From assembly GCF_036013525.1 (NCBI RefSeq), contig NZ_CP107853.1, forward strand, positions 3,100,001 to 3,164,000: a stretch of 64,000 nt of DNA. Reading direction: 5' to 3'. Within the stretch, counting starts at the first letter, position 1. Each line of letters opens with the position of its first letter. Shown here piece after piece: positions 15,821-23,944 of this stretch. Origin of the DNA: Nonomuraea sp. NBC_00507. Its GTDB lineage: Bacteria; Actinomycetota; Actinomycetes; Streptosporangiales; Streptosporangiaceae. The notes under the pieces were generated by a model. That model was not told the DNA's origin. It saw nothing but the letters and a program-made list of their open reading frames with translations, and did no database searches. The position numbers and the translations under genes were made by a program.

Positions 15821-18003
15821 GCGGGCTGGTGGGGCAGGGCGTGGCGCGGGTGGACGGCCGGGCGAAGGTCACCGGCGCCGCCCGCTACGCCGCGGACAAC
15901 GAGGTGACCGGCGTGCTGCACGGTTTCCTGGTGATGAGCACGATCGCCCGCGGCGAGGTCGTGGAGATCGACACCAGGGCGGCACTGGCGCATCCCGGCG
16001 TCGTCGCGGTCTACACCCACGCCGACATGCCGAGGCTGAATCTGCCGGATTTCCCGTTCAACAGGCGTTTCATCCCCATGCAGGACACGCGGGTGCACCA
16101 CCACGGGCAGCCGGTCGCGTACGTCCTGGCCCAGACGCTGGAGCAGGCGCAGGAGGCGGCGAACCTGGTGAAGGTGCGCTATCGGGCGGAGGATCCGGTC
16201 GCGCGGATGGCGGACGTGCTCGACGAGGCGTTCCTGCCGGAGAAGTTCCGCAACAGGCCCAACGAGTCGGCCCGCGGCGACGCCGCCGCGGCGCTCGAGC
16301 AGGCCGAGGTGCGCATCGACCAGACCTACAGCAGCCCGATGCAGCACCACAACCCGATCGAGCCGCACACCACCACCGCCGTCTGGGAGGGCGGCACGCT
16401 CACCCTGTACGAGAGCACCCAGGGTGTGGTCTTCGCCCGTAACGCCGTGGCGTTCGCGTTCGGCAAGGAGGATCCCGAGAGCGTTAGAGTCATCTCGCCC
16501 TACCTGGGCGGTGGCTTCGGCGCCAAGGGCCCCACCTATCCGCACACGCTGCTCACCGCGGCGGCGGCGCAGCTCGCCGGCCGGCCGGTGAAGCTGGTGC
16601 TGTCGCGCGCGCAGATGTACACCTCCAACGGTCACCGCGCCGAATACCGCCACCACCTCCGGCTCGGCGCCACCCGGCAGGGCAACCTGACCGCCATCGT
16701 CGACACCTCGACGGCGCAGGTGACCCGCACGGACGAGGGCATCTACAACGGCAGCGACTCCACGCTCCGCCTGTACGCCTGCCCGAACGTCCACGTGCGG
16801 CAGCTGGGCGTGCGGCTGGACCTGCCGACGTCAAGCTACATGCGCTCACCGGAGACGACCGCGCACTTCGGCCTCGAGACCGCCATGGACGAGCTGAGCT
16901 ACGAGCTCGGCATCGACCCGGTAGAACTCCGGATCCGTAACCACACCGAGGTCGACCAGCAGAGCGAGAGCCTCCAGCCCTACGCAGGCAAGCAACTGCT
17001 GGAGTGCTACCGGGCCGCGGCCGAGGCGTTCGGCTGGGCCGGGCGCAACCCCAGGCCGGGCACGACCAGGGACGGCGACGAGTACGTCGGCTGGGGCATG
17101 GCCACCGAGACCCACACCTACGGCTTCATCCCGTCCCAGGCCCACCTCGCGATCAGCCCTGATGGGCGGGCGACCCTGCGTGCCGCCACCCAGGAGATCG
17201 GCACCGGCACGTACACCGTGCTCAGCCAGGTCGTCGCCGAAGGGCTCGGCATGCCGCTCGGCCACGTCACGACGCTGCTCGGCGACACCACGTACCCGCC
17301 CGCGTCCTTGTCGGCGGGGTCGTCCACGATGCCCAGCGTGGCCGGCTCGGCGGCCGACGCGGCGCAGCGCGCGCGGAACGCCGTGATCGCGTTCGCCGTC
17401 GCCGACCCGCGCTCCCCGCTGCACGGCGTGCCCGCCGAGGAGGTCGTGACCGAGGACGGGCGCCTGTTCGCCCGGGGCGACCGCGACCGCAGGGACACCT
17501 ACCGCGACGTCGTGACCCGCCACGGCAGCGCCGTCGAGGTGACCGGAAGCCAGGACAACACGCCCGGGCACTCGTTCGGCGCGGTGTTCCTGGAGGTACG
17601 GATCCAGCCGAGGCTGGGCAGGTTGCGCGTGACCCGGGTCGTGACCGCGCACGACCTGGGACGCGTGCTCAACCGCCGGACCGCGCGCGGGCAGGTCATC
17701 GGCGGCGTGACGTGGGGGATCGGCTTCGCCCTGATGGAGCACACGATGGTGGACCCGAACACGGCGCGGGTCGTCAACCCCAACCTGTCCACCTACCTGG
17801 TTCCGGTCTGCGCGGACACGCCGTCGGTGGAGGCGTTGTTCGTGGATCGGTCGGAGCCGGACCCGGACGGCAAGCTGCGCGGGGTCCGCGGCTTCGGCGA
17901 GACGCCGGGAACCGGCGTGCCCGCGGCCATCGGCAACGCGATCTACCACGCCATCGGCCGCCGCCTCCGGGACGTTCCCTTCACCCGGGACAAGCTGCTC
18001 TGA
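15817..18003 (+). CDS. Molybdopterin-binding catalytic subunit, PaoC-like (copy 1)
   Basis: 728 residues from ATG 15817, overlapping the FAD gene by 4 bp. The N-terminus GQGVARVDGRAKVTGAARYA is the conserved opening of xanthine dehydrogenase family large subunits. GGGFGAKG (about residue 230) is a molybdopterin-contact loop, and the C-terminal RGFGETPG contains the catalytic Glu. Family enzymes hydroxylate aldehydes or N-heterocycles with water-derived oxygen. With a Tat-bearing 2Fe-2S partner the complex should be exported folded. No PaoD/XdhC maturation factor is in the window. A perfect hairpin follows the stop. Confidence 0.93.
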   Translation: MSGLVGQGVARVDGRAKVTGAARYAADNEVTGVLHGFLVMSTIARGEVVEIDTRAALAHPGVVAVYTHADMPRLNLPDFPFNRRFIPMQDTRVHHHGQPVAYVLAQTLEQAQEAANLVKVRYRAEDPVARMADVLDEAFLPEKFRNRPNESARGDAAAALEQAEVRIDQTYSSPMQHHNPIEPHTTTAVWEGGTLTLYESTQGVVFARNAVAFAFGKEDPESVRVISPYLGGGFGAKGPTYPHTLLTAAAAQLAGRPVKLVLSRAQMYTSNGHRAEYRHHLRLGATRQGNLTAIVDTSTAQVTRTDEGIYNGSDSTLRLYACPNVHVRQLGVRLDLPTSSYMRSPETTAHFGLETAMDELSYELGIDPVELRIRNHTEVDQQSESLQPYAGKQLLECYRAAAEAFGWAGRNPRPGTTRDGDEYVGWGMATETHTYGFIPSQAHLAISPDGRATLRAATQEIGTGTYTVLSQVVAEGLGMPLGHVTTLLGDTTYPPASLSAGSSTMPSVAGSAADAAQRARNAVIAFAVADPRSPLHGVPAEEVVTEDGRLFARGDRDRRDTYRDVVTRHGSAVEVTGSQDNTPGHSFGAVFLEVRIQPRLGRLRVTRVVTAHDLGRVLNRRTARGQVIGGVTWGIGFALMEHTMVDPNTARVVNPNLSTYLVPVCADTPSVEALFVDRSEPDPDGKLRGVRGFGETPGTGVPAAIGNAIYHAIGRRLRDVPFTRDKLL

Positions 18004-18005
18004 TC

Positions 18006-18032
18006 AGCGCGGGGGCACCCGGCCCCCGCGCT
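18006..18032 (+). terminator. GC-rich hairpin after molybdoenzyme operon 1
   Basis: AGCGCGGGGGC (18006-18016) pairs perfectly with GCCCCCGCGCT (18022-18032) across a 5-nt loop, starting 3 bp after the last stop codon. There is no U-tract, as is common in actinomycetes. A transcription terminator is the likely role. Confidence 0.75.
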
Positions 18033-18128
18033 CCTAGGCCAGGGGCCGATCGACGCGAGCCTGGGTGCGGCACGCCCAGGAGAACCGCGGCCTTCTTCCG
18101 CGCCACGATCCCGCCGAGGGTAGGACGC

Positions 18129-18968
18129 ATGAGAGACGCGCCCAAGGTGCTCACCGCCGCACGGACGTCCGGCCGCCGCCTCCTGCCGCCCGTGTTGGCC
18201 GTCGTGTTCACCGTCGTCCTCGCGATCCATGCGGTACGTCCGCACCCGGCCCCGACCGGCGATCCCGCGGTCGGCACGGTCTCACGAGGAGCACAGCCGA
18301 TGCCAGGAAGCGATGCCTCCGATGCCCTGGTGGTCCTCGACGCCACCATCCATGGCACACCGTCACAGACCGTACGCGGAGACCTGTGGGCCGAGGACGG
18401 AAGGATCACGCATGTCGGTCCGCGCGAGAAGGAGTCCCCTCCGTCCGAGGCCCGCGTGATCCAGGCGGATGGCGCGTTCGTCGTTCCGCTGCTCGTGGAC
18501 AGCGCGGTGCACGCCCGTCCCGAGTGCCGGCGCGGCGTCTACGACCTGACCCCCGGCAACCCGGCGACCTTCGCCGTCACCCGAGAGCGTGTGAGCGAGT
18601 CCCGGATCGGGCAGATCCTGATCATCCAGCCGCCCGACCTGCTCGCCGTCGTCGTGTCAGGACACCTCGAGGCGTGGCAGGGCGAACCCACCCGTCCGGC
18701 CGGGACCGCCGTCCCCGGTGACGAGCTCCGGGGATGGCACGGTGTCTGGGTTGACGAGTCAAGGGCGCTCGAGCAGCACCTGCTCCCCGACGGCCGGTAC
18801 ACCGAGACGCGCAACGGCCGGGCTGATGCTTACACAGGCAGATACTGGGTCCACGACGACCGCATCACCTACCTCGACGACACCGGGTTCTGGGCCTTCG
18901 GAGAACTGCTCGACGGAGTGCTTCATCACGCCGGGTTCGTTATGCGCAAGCGACCGATCGCCGGCTGA
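18129..18968 (+). CDS. Exported composite-domain protein with C-terminal Atu4866 domain
   Basis: 279 residues with an N-terminal membrane anchor (LLPPVLAVVFTVVLAIHAV, ~17-35). Residues ~60-125 (VVLDATIHGTPSQTVRGDLW, then GAFVVPLLVDSAVH) match the small beta-sandwich part of amidohydrolases, but the metal-binding TIM barrel is missing. After a segment resembling its C-terminal strands comes the Atu4866-type domain from about residue 200: GVWVDESRALEQHLLPDGRY, then YWVHDDRITYLDDTGFWAFG. The Atu4866 beta-barrel domain has no known activity. It follows the molybdoenzyme operon on the same strand after a hairpin, so co-expression is uncertain. Confidence 0.72.
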   Translation: MRDAPKVLTAARTSGRRLLPPVLAVVFTVVLAIHAVRPHPAPTGDPAVGTVSRGAQPMPGSDASDALVVLDATIHGTPSQTVRGDLWAEDGRITHVGPREKESPPSEARVIQADGAFVVPLLVDSAVHARPECRRGVYDLTPGNPATFAVTRERVSESRIGQILIIQPPDLLAVVVSGHLEAWQGEPTRPAGTAVPGDELRGWHGVWVDESRALEQHLLPDGRYTETRNGRADAYTGRYWVHDDRITYLDDTGFWAFGELLDGVLHHAGFVMRKRPIAG

Positions 18969-19312
18969 CGGGGCTCTTTCAGGGGGGCGGGGGCGATCTG
19001 GTTGTTGCGGATGTGTTCGTAGACGATGGAGGTGCGGACGTCGGCGACTTCGGGGCGTTCGGTGAGCTTGTCGATGACGAAGGCGTACAGGCTGGCGTTG
19101 TCGGGGACGGCGACGTGCACGATGAAGTCCTCGGACCCGGTGGTCACGTAGAGGCCGAGTGTGTCGGGCAGCCGGCTGACCCAGTTGCGGAAGCCTTCGA
19201 TGGTGCGTCGCGACGGCGGGCGTACCCGGATGGCGATGAGGGCCTGGACCGGGCGTCTACTTTCGGCCGCGGGTTGCCAGCCGCACGATGAGGAACACCA
19301 CGCCGCCGACAA
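18926..19312 (-). pseudogene. Lrp/AsnC ligand-binding (RAM) domain without its HTH
   Basis: The frame encodes VQALIAIRVRPPSRRTIEGF to VADVRTSIVYEH, the beta-alpha-beta sensor domain of Lrp/AsnC regulators. The ~60-residue N-terminal helix-turn-helix is missing: upstream the frame runs only to a TTG at 19312 inside another small gene. Its 3' end overlaps that of the Atu4866 protein by 43 bp. It is most likely a truncated gene; a stand-alone RAM-domain protein, which does exist in nature, cannot be excluded. Confidence 0.75.
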
Positions 19313-19373
19313 CCCCGACGAAGATGAGCAGCATCACAAGCAGCTGGATGAGTTCCGGAAGGCCTAAGTTCAT
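19257..19373 (-). CDS. Small single-pass membrane protein (38 aa)
   Basis: A 38-residue ORF, ATG at 19373 and TAG at 19257-19259, with AAGGA 7 bp upstream of the start. It begins MNLGLPELIQLL, continues with a long Val/Leu/Ile-rich transmembrane segment and ends in a basic tail RLATRGRK, which suits an N-out/C-in small membrane protein. It overlaps the HTH-less AsnC frame. No family assigned. The ribosome-binding site and clean hydrophobic topology make it more than a chance ORF. Confidence 0.55.
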   Translation of the reverse strand: MNLGLPELIQLLVMLLIFVGVVGGVVFLIVRLATRGRK

Positions 19374-19458
19374 GGTTGTCCTTGTGTCGAGAGGTGACAT
19401 GAAGGAAACGCGCGAGGCTCAAGCGAGGTTCCTGGGGCTCTACACGTTGTCCAGCTGA

Positions 19459-19710
19459 TGCGTATCGTCGGAGGCAGGCTCCAAGGTAGCCCTTGCTTGG
19501 GGCGTCCGCAGGGCTCCGGCGCTGGTGGATCGGGGTCACTGTTTCGTGGCCGACATGCCCGCCGCGGCCCAACACACCCGCGTCTACGCCGACTATCTCG
19601 CCACCGTGAAAGAGACCCGAGCCGAGGACATCGACTACTACCCCGTCAGCATCGTCGGACCCCGCAACCGCGTCGACAAGATCGTGGGTCGGCTGCCCCT
19701 GATGCCCTGA
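19459..19710 (+). pseudogene. Orphan C-terminal gene fragment before promoter cassette B
   Basis: An open frame without a convincing start (best GTG 19525) ends at TGA 19708-19710. It encodes a protein-like tail: FVADMPAAAQHTRVYADYLA ... YYPVSIVGPRNRVDKIVGRL. I do not recognise the family. Its stop codon touches the first bases of promoter cassette B, as the NDH-2-like gene touches cassette A. Codon usage looks coding (GC-rich third positions), so it is probably the remaining 3' part of a displaced gene. Confidence 0.4.
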
Positions 19711-19815
19711 TCGCGGTAGCGCAAGTAACACTGCTCTGATAGCAGCTTGACCACATCGCCTTTACCCAATACATTGGTATCGGCGCTACCGTGATGTGAG
19801 GGAGCAGCACTGATG
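19710..19815 (+). promoter_or_regulatory. Operator-flanked promoter cassette, copy B
   Basis: The same architecture as 13998-14103: ATCGCGGTAGCGC (19710-19722) and GCGCTACCGTGAT (19783-19795) flank -35 TTGACC (19747-19752) and -10 TACATT (19770-19775) with a 17-bp spacer. The identical core AGCAGCTTGACCACATCGCC occurs in both copies. It precedes a 24-codon ORF and the SDR/sugar dehydrogenase genes. One repressor probably controls both loci. Confidence 0.72.
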
Positions 19816-19887
19816 TCTGTCGTCCTCATGACCGGAGCCGCCACCGTGCGCCGAGCTGCTCACCCCGGCGCATTCCTGACCTACTGA
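19813..19887 (+). CDS. Possible 24-aa leader ORF
   Basis: ATG at 19813 follows GAGGGAGCAG within the promoter cassette and the frame ends with TGA at 19885-19887, 20 bp before the SDR start. The peptide (MSVVLMTGAATVRRAAHPGA plus four residues) has no recognisable similarity. It could be a leader peptide, a truncated gene start carried with the cassette, or chance. Confidence 0.3.
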   Translation: MSVVLMTGAATVRRAAHPGAFLTY

Positions 19888-19907
19888 AACCAGAGAAGGA
19901 GAACACG

Positions 19908-20645
19908 GTGCCCTCCAACCAGAACCGGGTTGCCGTCGTGACCGGAGGATCCCGCGGGATCGGCCGCGCCGTCGCGCTGAGGCTCGCCGCCGACGGCCAG
20001 GACGTGGTCGTCGCCTACGCCGGTAACGAGACGGAGGCGAAATCCACGGTCGCGGCGATCGAGGAGGCCGGCGGCCGGGCCGTAGCCGTCCAGGCGGACG
20101 TGGCCGACGAGAACGCGGTCAGGACCCTGTTCGACACCGCCGAGCAGTCGTTCGGCGGCGTGGACGTTGTCGTGAACGCCGCGGGCATCATGATCCTCAA
20201 GCCGGTCGCCCAGCTGGACCTCGACGAGTTCGACCGCATGCACCGCACCAACGTCCGCGGCACCTTCGTCGTCGCCCGCGAAGCGGTCGGCCGGCTGCGT
20301 GAAGGCGGCGCGATCATCAACTTTTCCACCTCGATCACCCGGCTCAATCTGCCCAGCTACGCCGCGTACGCCGCGAGCAAGGCGGCTGTGGAGGCCCTCG
20401 GCCCGATCCTGGCCAAGGAGCTGCGCGGCCGGGATATCACCGTCAACGCCGTAGCTCCTGGACCCACGGCGACGGCGTTGTTCCTCGAGGGCAAGAGCGA
20501 CGACCTCATCCAGAGCATCGCCAAGCAGAACCCGATGGAACGGCTCGGCCACCCGGACGACATCGCCCAAGTGGTGTCCCTGCTCGCCGGCGACGGCCGG
20601 TGGATCAACGGGCAGACCATCTTCGTCAACGGCGGCGCCGCGTGA
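19908..20645 (+). CDS. Short-chain dehydrogenase/reductase (classical SDR)
   Basis: 245 residues from GTG 19908 with AAGGAG at good distance. Classical SDR features in order: cofactor motif TGGSRGIGRA (~9-18), VNAAGIM (~88), catalytic Ser in NFSTSITRLN, YAAYAASK (Tyr and Lys of the active site, ~147-154), and VNAVAPGPTATA after it. The Ala-rich second strand with YAGNETEAK suggests NADP(H) preference, but this is weak. It lies behind promoter cassette B and in front of a sugar dehydrogenase lipoprotein. Confidence 0.92.
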   Translation: MPSNQNRVAVVTGGSRGIGRAVALRLAADGQDVVVAYAGNETEAKSTVAAIEEAGGRAVAVQADVADENAVRTLFDTAEQSFGGVDVVVNAAGIMILKPVAQLDLDEFDRMHRTNVRGTFVVAREAVGRLREGGAIINFSTSITRLNLPSYAAYAASKAAVEALGPILAKELRGRDITVNAVAPGPTATALFLEGKSDDLIQSIAKQNPMERLGHPDDIAQVVSLLAGDGRWINGQTIFVNGGAA

Positions 20646-20692
20646 CGAACCGCAGGTCGGACGACAAGGACCTTGTCGAAGGAGGCGGAGCC

Positions 20693-21833
20693 ATGTCACA
20701 TCGACCCTTTCGACGCGCCGCGACGGGCGTGAGCCTGATCGCCGCGCTCGGCCTGACAGCCTGCTCGACCTTTCAAGAGCCGATCATCAACGCCGGCAAC
20801 GTGCAGCCGGGCGCCACGCGCAGTGGCGGCCAAGTCGCGACTCTCGGCGTACCCACCGAGATCGTCAACGGCCTCAAGGCGCCGTGGGGGCTGACGTTCC
20901 TCCCCGACGGGTCCGCGCTGGTGTCGCAGCGGATCAGCGGTGACATCCTCCGAGTCCCGGCCGGCGGCGGCACACCGCAGACAGTCGGTGCGGTGCCCGG
21001 TGTGGTGGCCAGCTCCGAGGGCGGCCTGCTCGGCATCGTCGCCTCACGCGACTTCGCCACCGATCGCACGGTCTACGCCTATGTGTCCGGGGCGCAGGAA
21101 AACGCCATCGTCGCCCTGCGCATCGCCGACGATTTCCGATCGCTGCGGCAGGACCGCGTGCTGCTCGACGGCATCCAGACCGCCGACCGCCACCACGGCG
21201 GACGCATCGTGATCGGCCCGGACGGCAACCTGTGGATCGGCACCGGCGACGCGTTCGAGCCGCAGAACGCCGCCGACGACGCCGCGCTCAACGGCAAGAT
21301 CCTGCGGATCCGCCCGGACGGCTCCATCCCGCGAGACAACCCCTCGCCCGACTCGCCGATCTACTCCTCCGGGCATCGCAACGTCCAAGGGATCGCCTTC
21401 GGGCCCCGACAGCACGGCGTACGCCTCCGAACTGGGCCACCGCACTTGGGACGAGGTCAATGTGCTCCGGCCCGGCCAGGACTACGGCTGGCCGGAAACC
21501 GAGGGCGTGCAAGGCGGCACCGGAGTGCCGCCGATCTTCACCGTGCACCCCGACGACGCCTCACCCTCGGGTGTCGCCTACGCCGCCGGATCACTCTGGA
21601 TCGGCGCGCTCGGCGGTCAACGTCTGTGGCAACTACCGGTCGCCGGCAACGCCGCGGACGGGGACGCCGTCGAGCATTTCGAGGGCGACTACGGACGTAT
21701 CCGTACCGTCGAGGTCGCCCCCGACGGGGCGCTGTGGCTGATCACCTCCAACACCGACCGCGCCACCTGGGGCGGAACCGACGCGCGTCCCGGTGACGAC
21801 CGCATCCTGCGCGTCGACGTGCAACCACGTTGA
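20693..21833 (+). pseudogene. PQQ-type glucose/sorbosone dehydrogenase lipoprotein, frameshifted
   Basis: Starts at ATG 20693 (GGAGG upstream) with a lipoprotein signal ending in LTAC. The six-bladed propeller of the GSDH family is clear: [63 protein letters not shown]. At [12 protein letters not shown] the frame is lost in the run at about 21401-21407 (GGGCCCC); removing one C restores [20 protein letters not shown] through to the stop at 21833. The combined product would be about 380 residues, normal for the family. It is either a recent inactivation or a homopolymer sequencing error. The intact enzyme would oxidise sugars outside the membrane. Confidence 0.85.
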
Positions 21834-21938
21834 GCGCGCACAGCCGGTGGTGCCGGTGATGAATCATCCTCACCTGTACGACACACCACGAATCTCGGCG
21901 ACGGTCCGTGGTTCGCCGACATGAGGAGGACGCGGCCG

Positions 21939-22643
21939 ATGTACATTACGGCTATGCCCGCCAAGGCCCCCCGCGAACGCATCATCGAGGCCACGGCGAC
22001 GCTCCTCTCCGAAGGCGGCCGCGACGCCGTCTCGACGCGCACCGTCTGCGCAGCGGCCCGAGTGCAAGCACCAGCGATCTACCGGCTGTTCGGCGACATG
22101 CAAGGCCTGCTCGACGCCGCCGGCAGTTTCGGCCTCGCCACTTACCTGGCCCAAAAGGCCGCGCTCGAGGACACCGACGACCCCGTCGAGGATCTGCGCG
22201 TTGGATGGGACCTCCACGTCGAGTTCGGCCTCGCGCAGCCGGCTTTCTACACCCTCATCTTCGGCGACGTGCGCCCCGGCCACGAATCCCCGGCAGCAGA
22301 ACAATCCGCCGCCATCCTCGCGCACAAGGTCAACCGTGTCGCCCAGGCCGGCCGGCTTCGCGTCACCGAAGAACGCGCCGCTCAGCTCATCCACTCCACC
22401 GGCAAAGGTGTGACGCTCACGCTCATCGCCACACCACCGGAGAAGCGCGACATGACTCTGTCGACGATGGCCCGTGAGTCGATCCTGGCCACCATCACCA
22501 CCGACCCCGTCACCGCGGCCACCTCCACCGGTCTGCTCAACGCCGCGGTCTCGCTCCAAGCTCACCTCGACGAGGCCACCATCCTCACGGACGGGGAACG
22601 CACGTTGCTCGGCGAATGGCTGAGCCGCATCGGCAAGAACTGA
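21939..22643 (+). CDS. TetR family transcriptional regulator
   Basis: About 234 residues from the ATG at 21939, chosen because GAGGAGGA lies 8 bp upstream; an ATG at 21921 precedes that site. The HTH covers PRERIIEATATLLSEGGRDA ... VCAAARVQAPAIYRLFG, with the usual Tyr-Arg-Leu-Phe recognition turn. The C-terminal half is helical, with a WHG-like segment. It follows the sugar dehydrogenase on the same strand, about 105 bp later, and could be the repressor of promoter cassettes A and B, though nothing proves it. Confidence 0.88.
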   Translation: MYITAMPAKAPRERIIEATATLLSEGGRDAVSTRTVCAAARVQAPAIYRLFGDMQGLLDAAGSFGLATYLAQKAALEDTDDPVEDLRVGWDLHVEFGLAQPAFYTLIFGDVRPGHESPAAEQSAAILAHKVNRVAQAGRLRVTEERAAQLIHSTGKGVTLTLIATPPEKRDMTLSTMARESILATITTDPVTAATSTGLLNAAVSLQAHLDEATILTDGERTLLGEWLSRIGKN

Positions 22644-22711
22644 GGCGATGCTGTCATTCGACAGCGGCATCGGCTGTTTCTTGGCCGGGTCGAGGAGCGC
22701 CCTGGCGGTGT

Positions 22712-23944
22712 TCATGGACGCACAGGCAGAGCGGTCAGGGAGCGCATCAGGCCGGGCTTCCAGACGATCTGCTCGGCGGGCACCGCCAGCCGCAGCCCGG
22801 GCAGCCGAAGGAGCAACGTATGGAGAGCGATCTGGGCCTCGGCGCGAGCGAGTGCGGCGCCCAGACAGTAGTGGATGCCGTGCCCGAAGCCCAGGTGGGC
22901 GTTGTCGCCGCGGTCGAGCCGCAGGCTACCGGGGTCGCCGAAGCGACGCGGGTCGCGGTTGGCCAGGGCGTTGACCACCTGAACGGCTTCCCCGGCGGGG
23001 ATGGTGACGTCACCGACGCGGGTGGGCTCGAGGGTGAAGCGCAGCGGGGCGATCTCGGCCGGGCCGCTGTGGCGCAGCAGTTCCTCGACCGCGACGGCCA
23101 TCGCGTCCGCGTCGCCGCGCAGCCGGTCGGCCTGGTCGGGATGGGTGAGCAGGAGAAGAGCGCCATGGCTGATCAGGCTGACGGTGGTCTCGTGCCCGGC
23201 CATGAGGATGCTGATCGCGACCGAGGTCAGCTCATGTGTACTGAGCCGGTCGCCGTCGTCCTCCTGCGTGCGGACCAGCGCGGACAGCAGGTCGTCGCCG
23301 CCGTCGCCGCGCTTGGCCTCGATCAGCTCGGACATGTACGCCACCAGGGCCCTGGCGCCTGCCGCCATCGCCTCCAGGTCGCCGCCGGTCATGGCCTCGC
23401 TCCAGACGCGCCAGGTGCCGCGGTCGGCCTGGGGCACGCCGAGAAGCTCGCAGATGACCTGGACGGGCAGCGGGTAGGCGAAACGTTCGATCAAGTCGAT
23501 CTCGTCGTGCCCGCTGAAGTCGTGCTCGGTGAAGTCGTGCCTGGTGAAGCCGTCGATGAGCTCGTCGACGATCTGCTGGATGCGCGGCCGGAGCCGCTCC
23601 ACCCGGCGGGAGGTGAACTCGCGCGAAACGAGCCTGCGCAGCCGCGTGTGGTCCGGCGGGTCGTAGGCACCCATGGTGCGCGTCAGGTACGGCCGCACGT
23701 CCTCGGGTATCCCGGCGACGGCCGCCACGTTCAGCTTGGTCTGGCGGGCCATGTCGCTGCTGAGCCGGGGGTCGGTCAGCACGGCGAGGCTCTCGTCGTA
23801 TCCGGTGACCAGCCAGATCGGCGTGCCGTCCAGGTAGCGGCCCCGGGTGACGGGGCCGTGCTCGGCGAGGCCGGCCAGGAAGGCGTCGCGGTCGGGGGCG
23901 GTGAACAGTTCGGCGAGGTCGGCGTTCACGTGGTCGGTGGTCAT
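22712..23944 (-). CDS. Cytochrome P450 (bacterial class I, CYP105/107-like)
   Basis: 410 residues. Hallmarks: MGAYDPPDHTRLRRLVSREF (helix C region), oxygen-activation motif AGHETT in helix I (~245), the ExxR pair in VEELLRHSG, and the heme loop LGFGHGIHYCLGAALARAE with the axial Cys near 357. Such enzymes hydroxylate macrolides, terpenoids and xenobiotics and need separate ferredoxin partners, none of which is adjacent. It overlaps the upstream glycosyltransferase by ATGA, so the two act in one pathway. Natural-product tailoring or modification of a lipophilic scaffold is likely. Confidence 0.94.
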   Translation of the reverse strand: MTTDHVNADLAELFTAPDRDAFLAGLAEHGPVTRGRYLDGTPIWLVTGYDESLAVLTDPRLSSDMARQTKLNVAAVAGIPEDVRPYLTRTMGAYDPPDHTRLRRLVSREFTSRRVERLRPRIQQIVDELIDGFTRHDFTEHDFSGHDEIDLIERFAYPLPVQVICELLGVPQADRGTWRVWSEAMTGGDLEAMAAGARALVAYMSELIEAKRGDGGDDLLSALVRTQEDDGDRLSTHELTSVAISILMAGHETTVSLISHGALLLLTHPDQADRLRGDADAMAVAVEELLRHSGPAEIAPLRFTLEPTRVGDVTIPAGEAVQVVNALANRDPRRFGDPGSLRLDRGDNAHLGFGHGIHYCLGAALARAEAQIALHTLLLRLPGLRLAVPAEQIVWKPGLMRSLTALPVRP

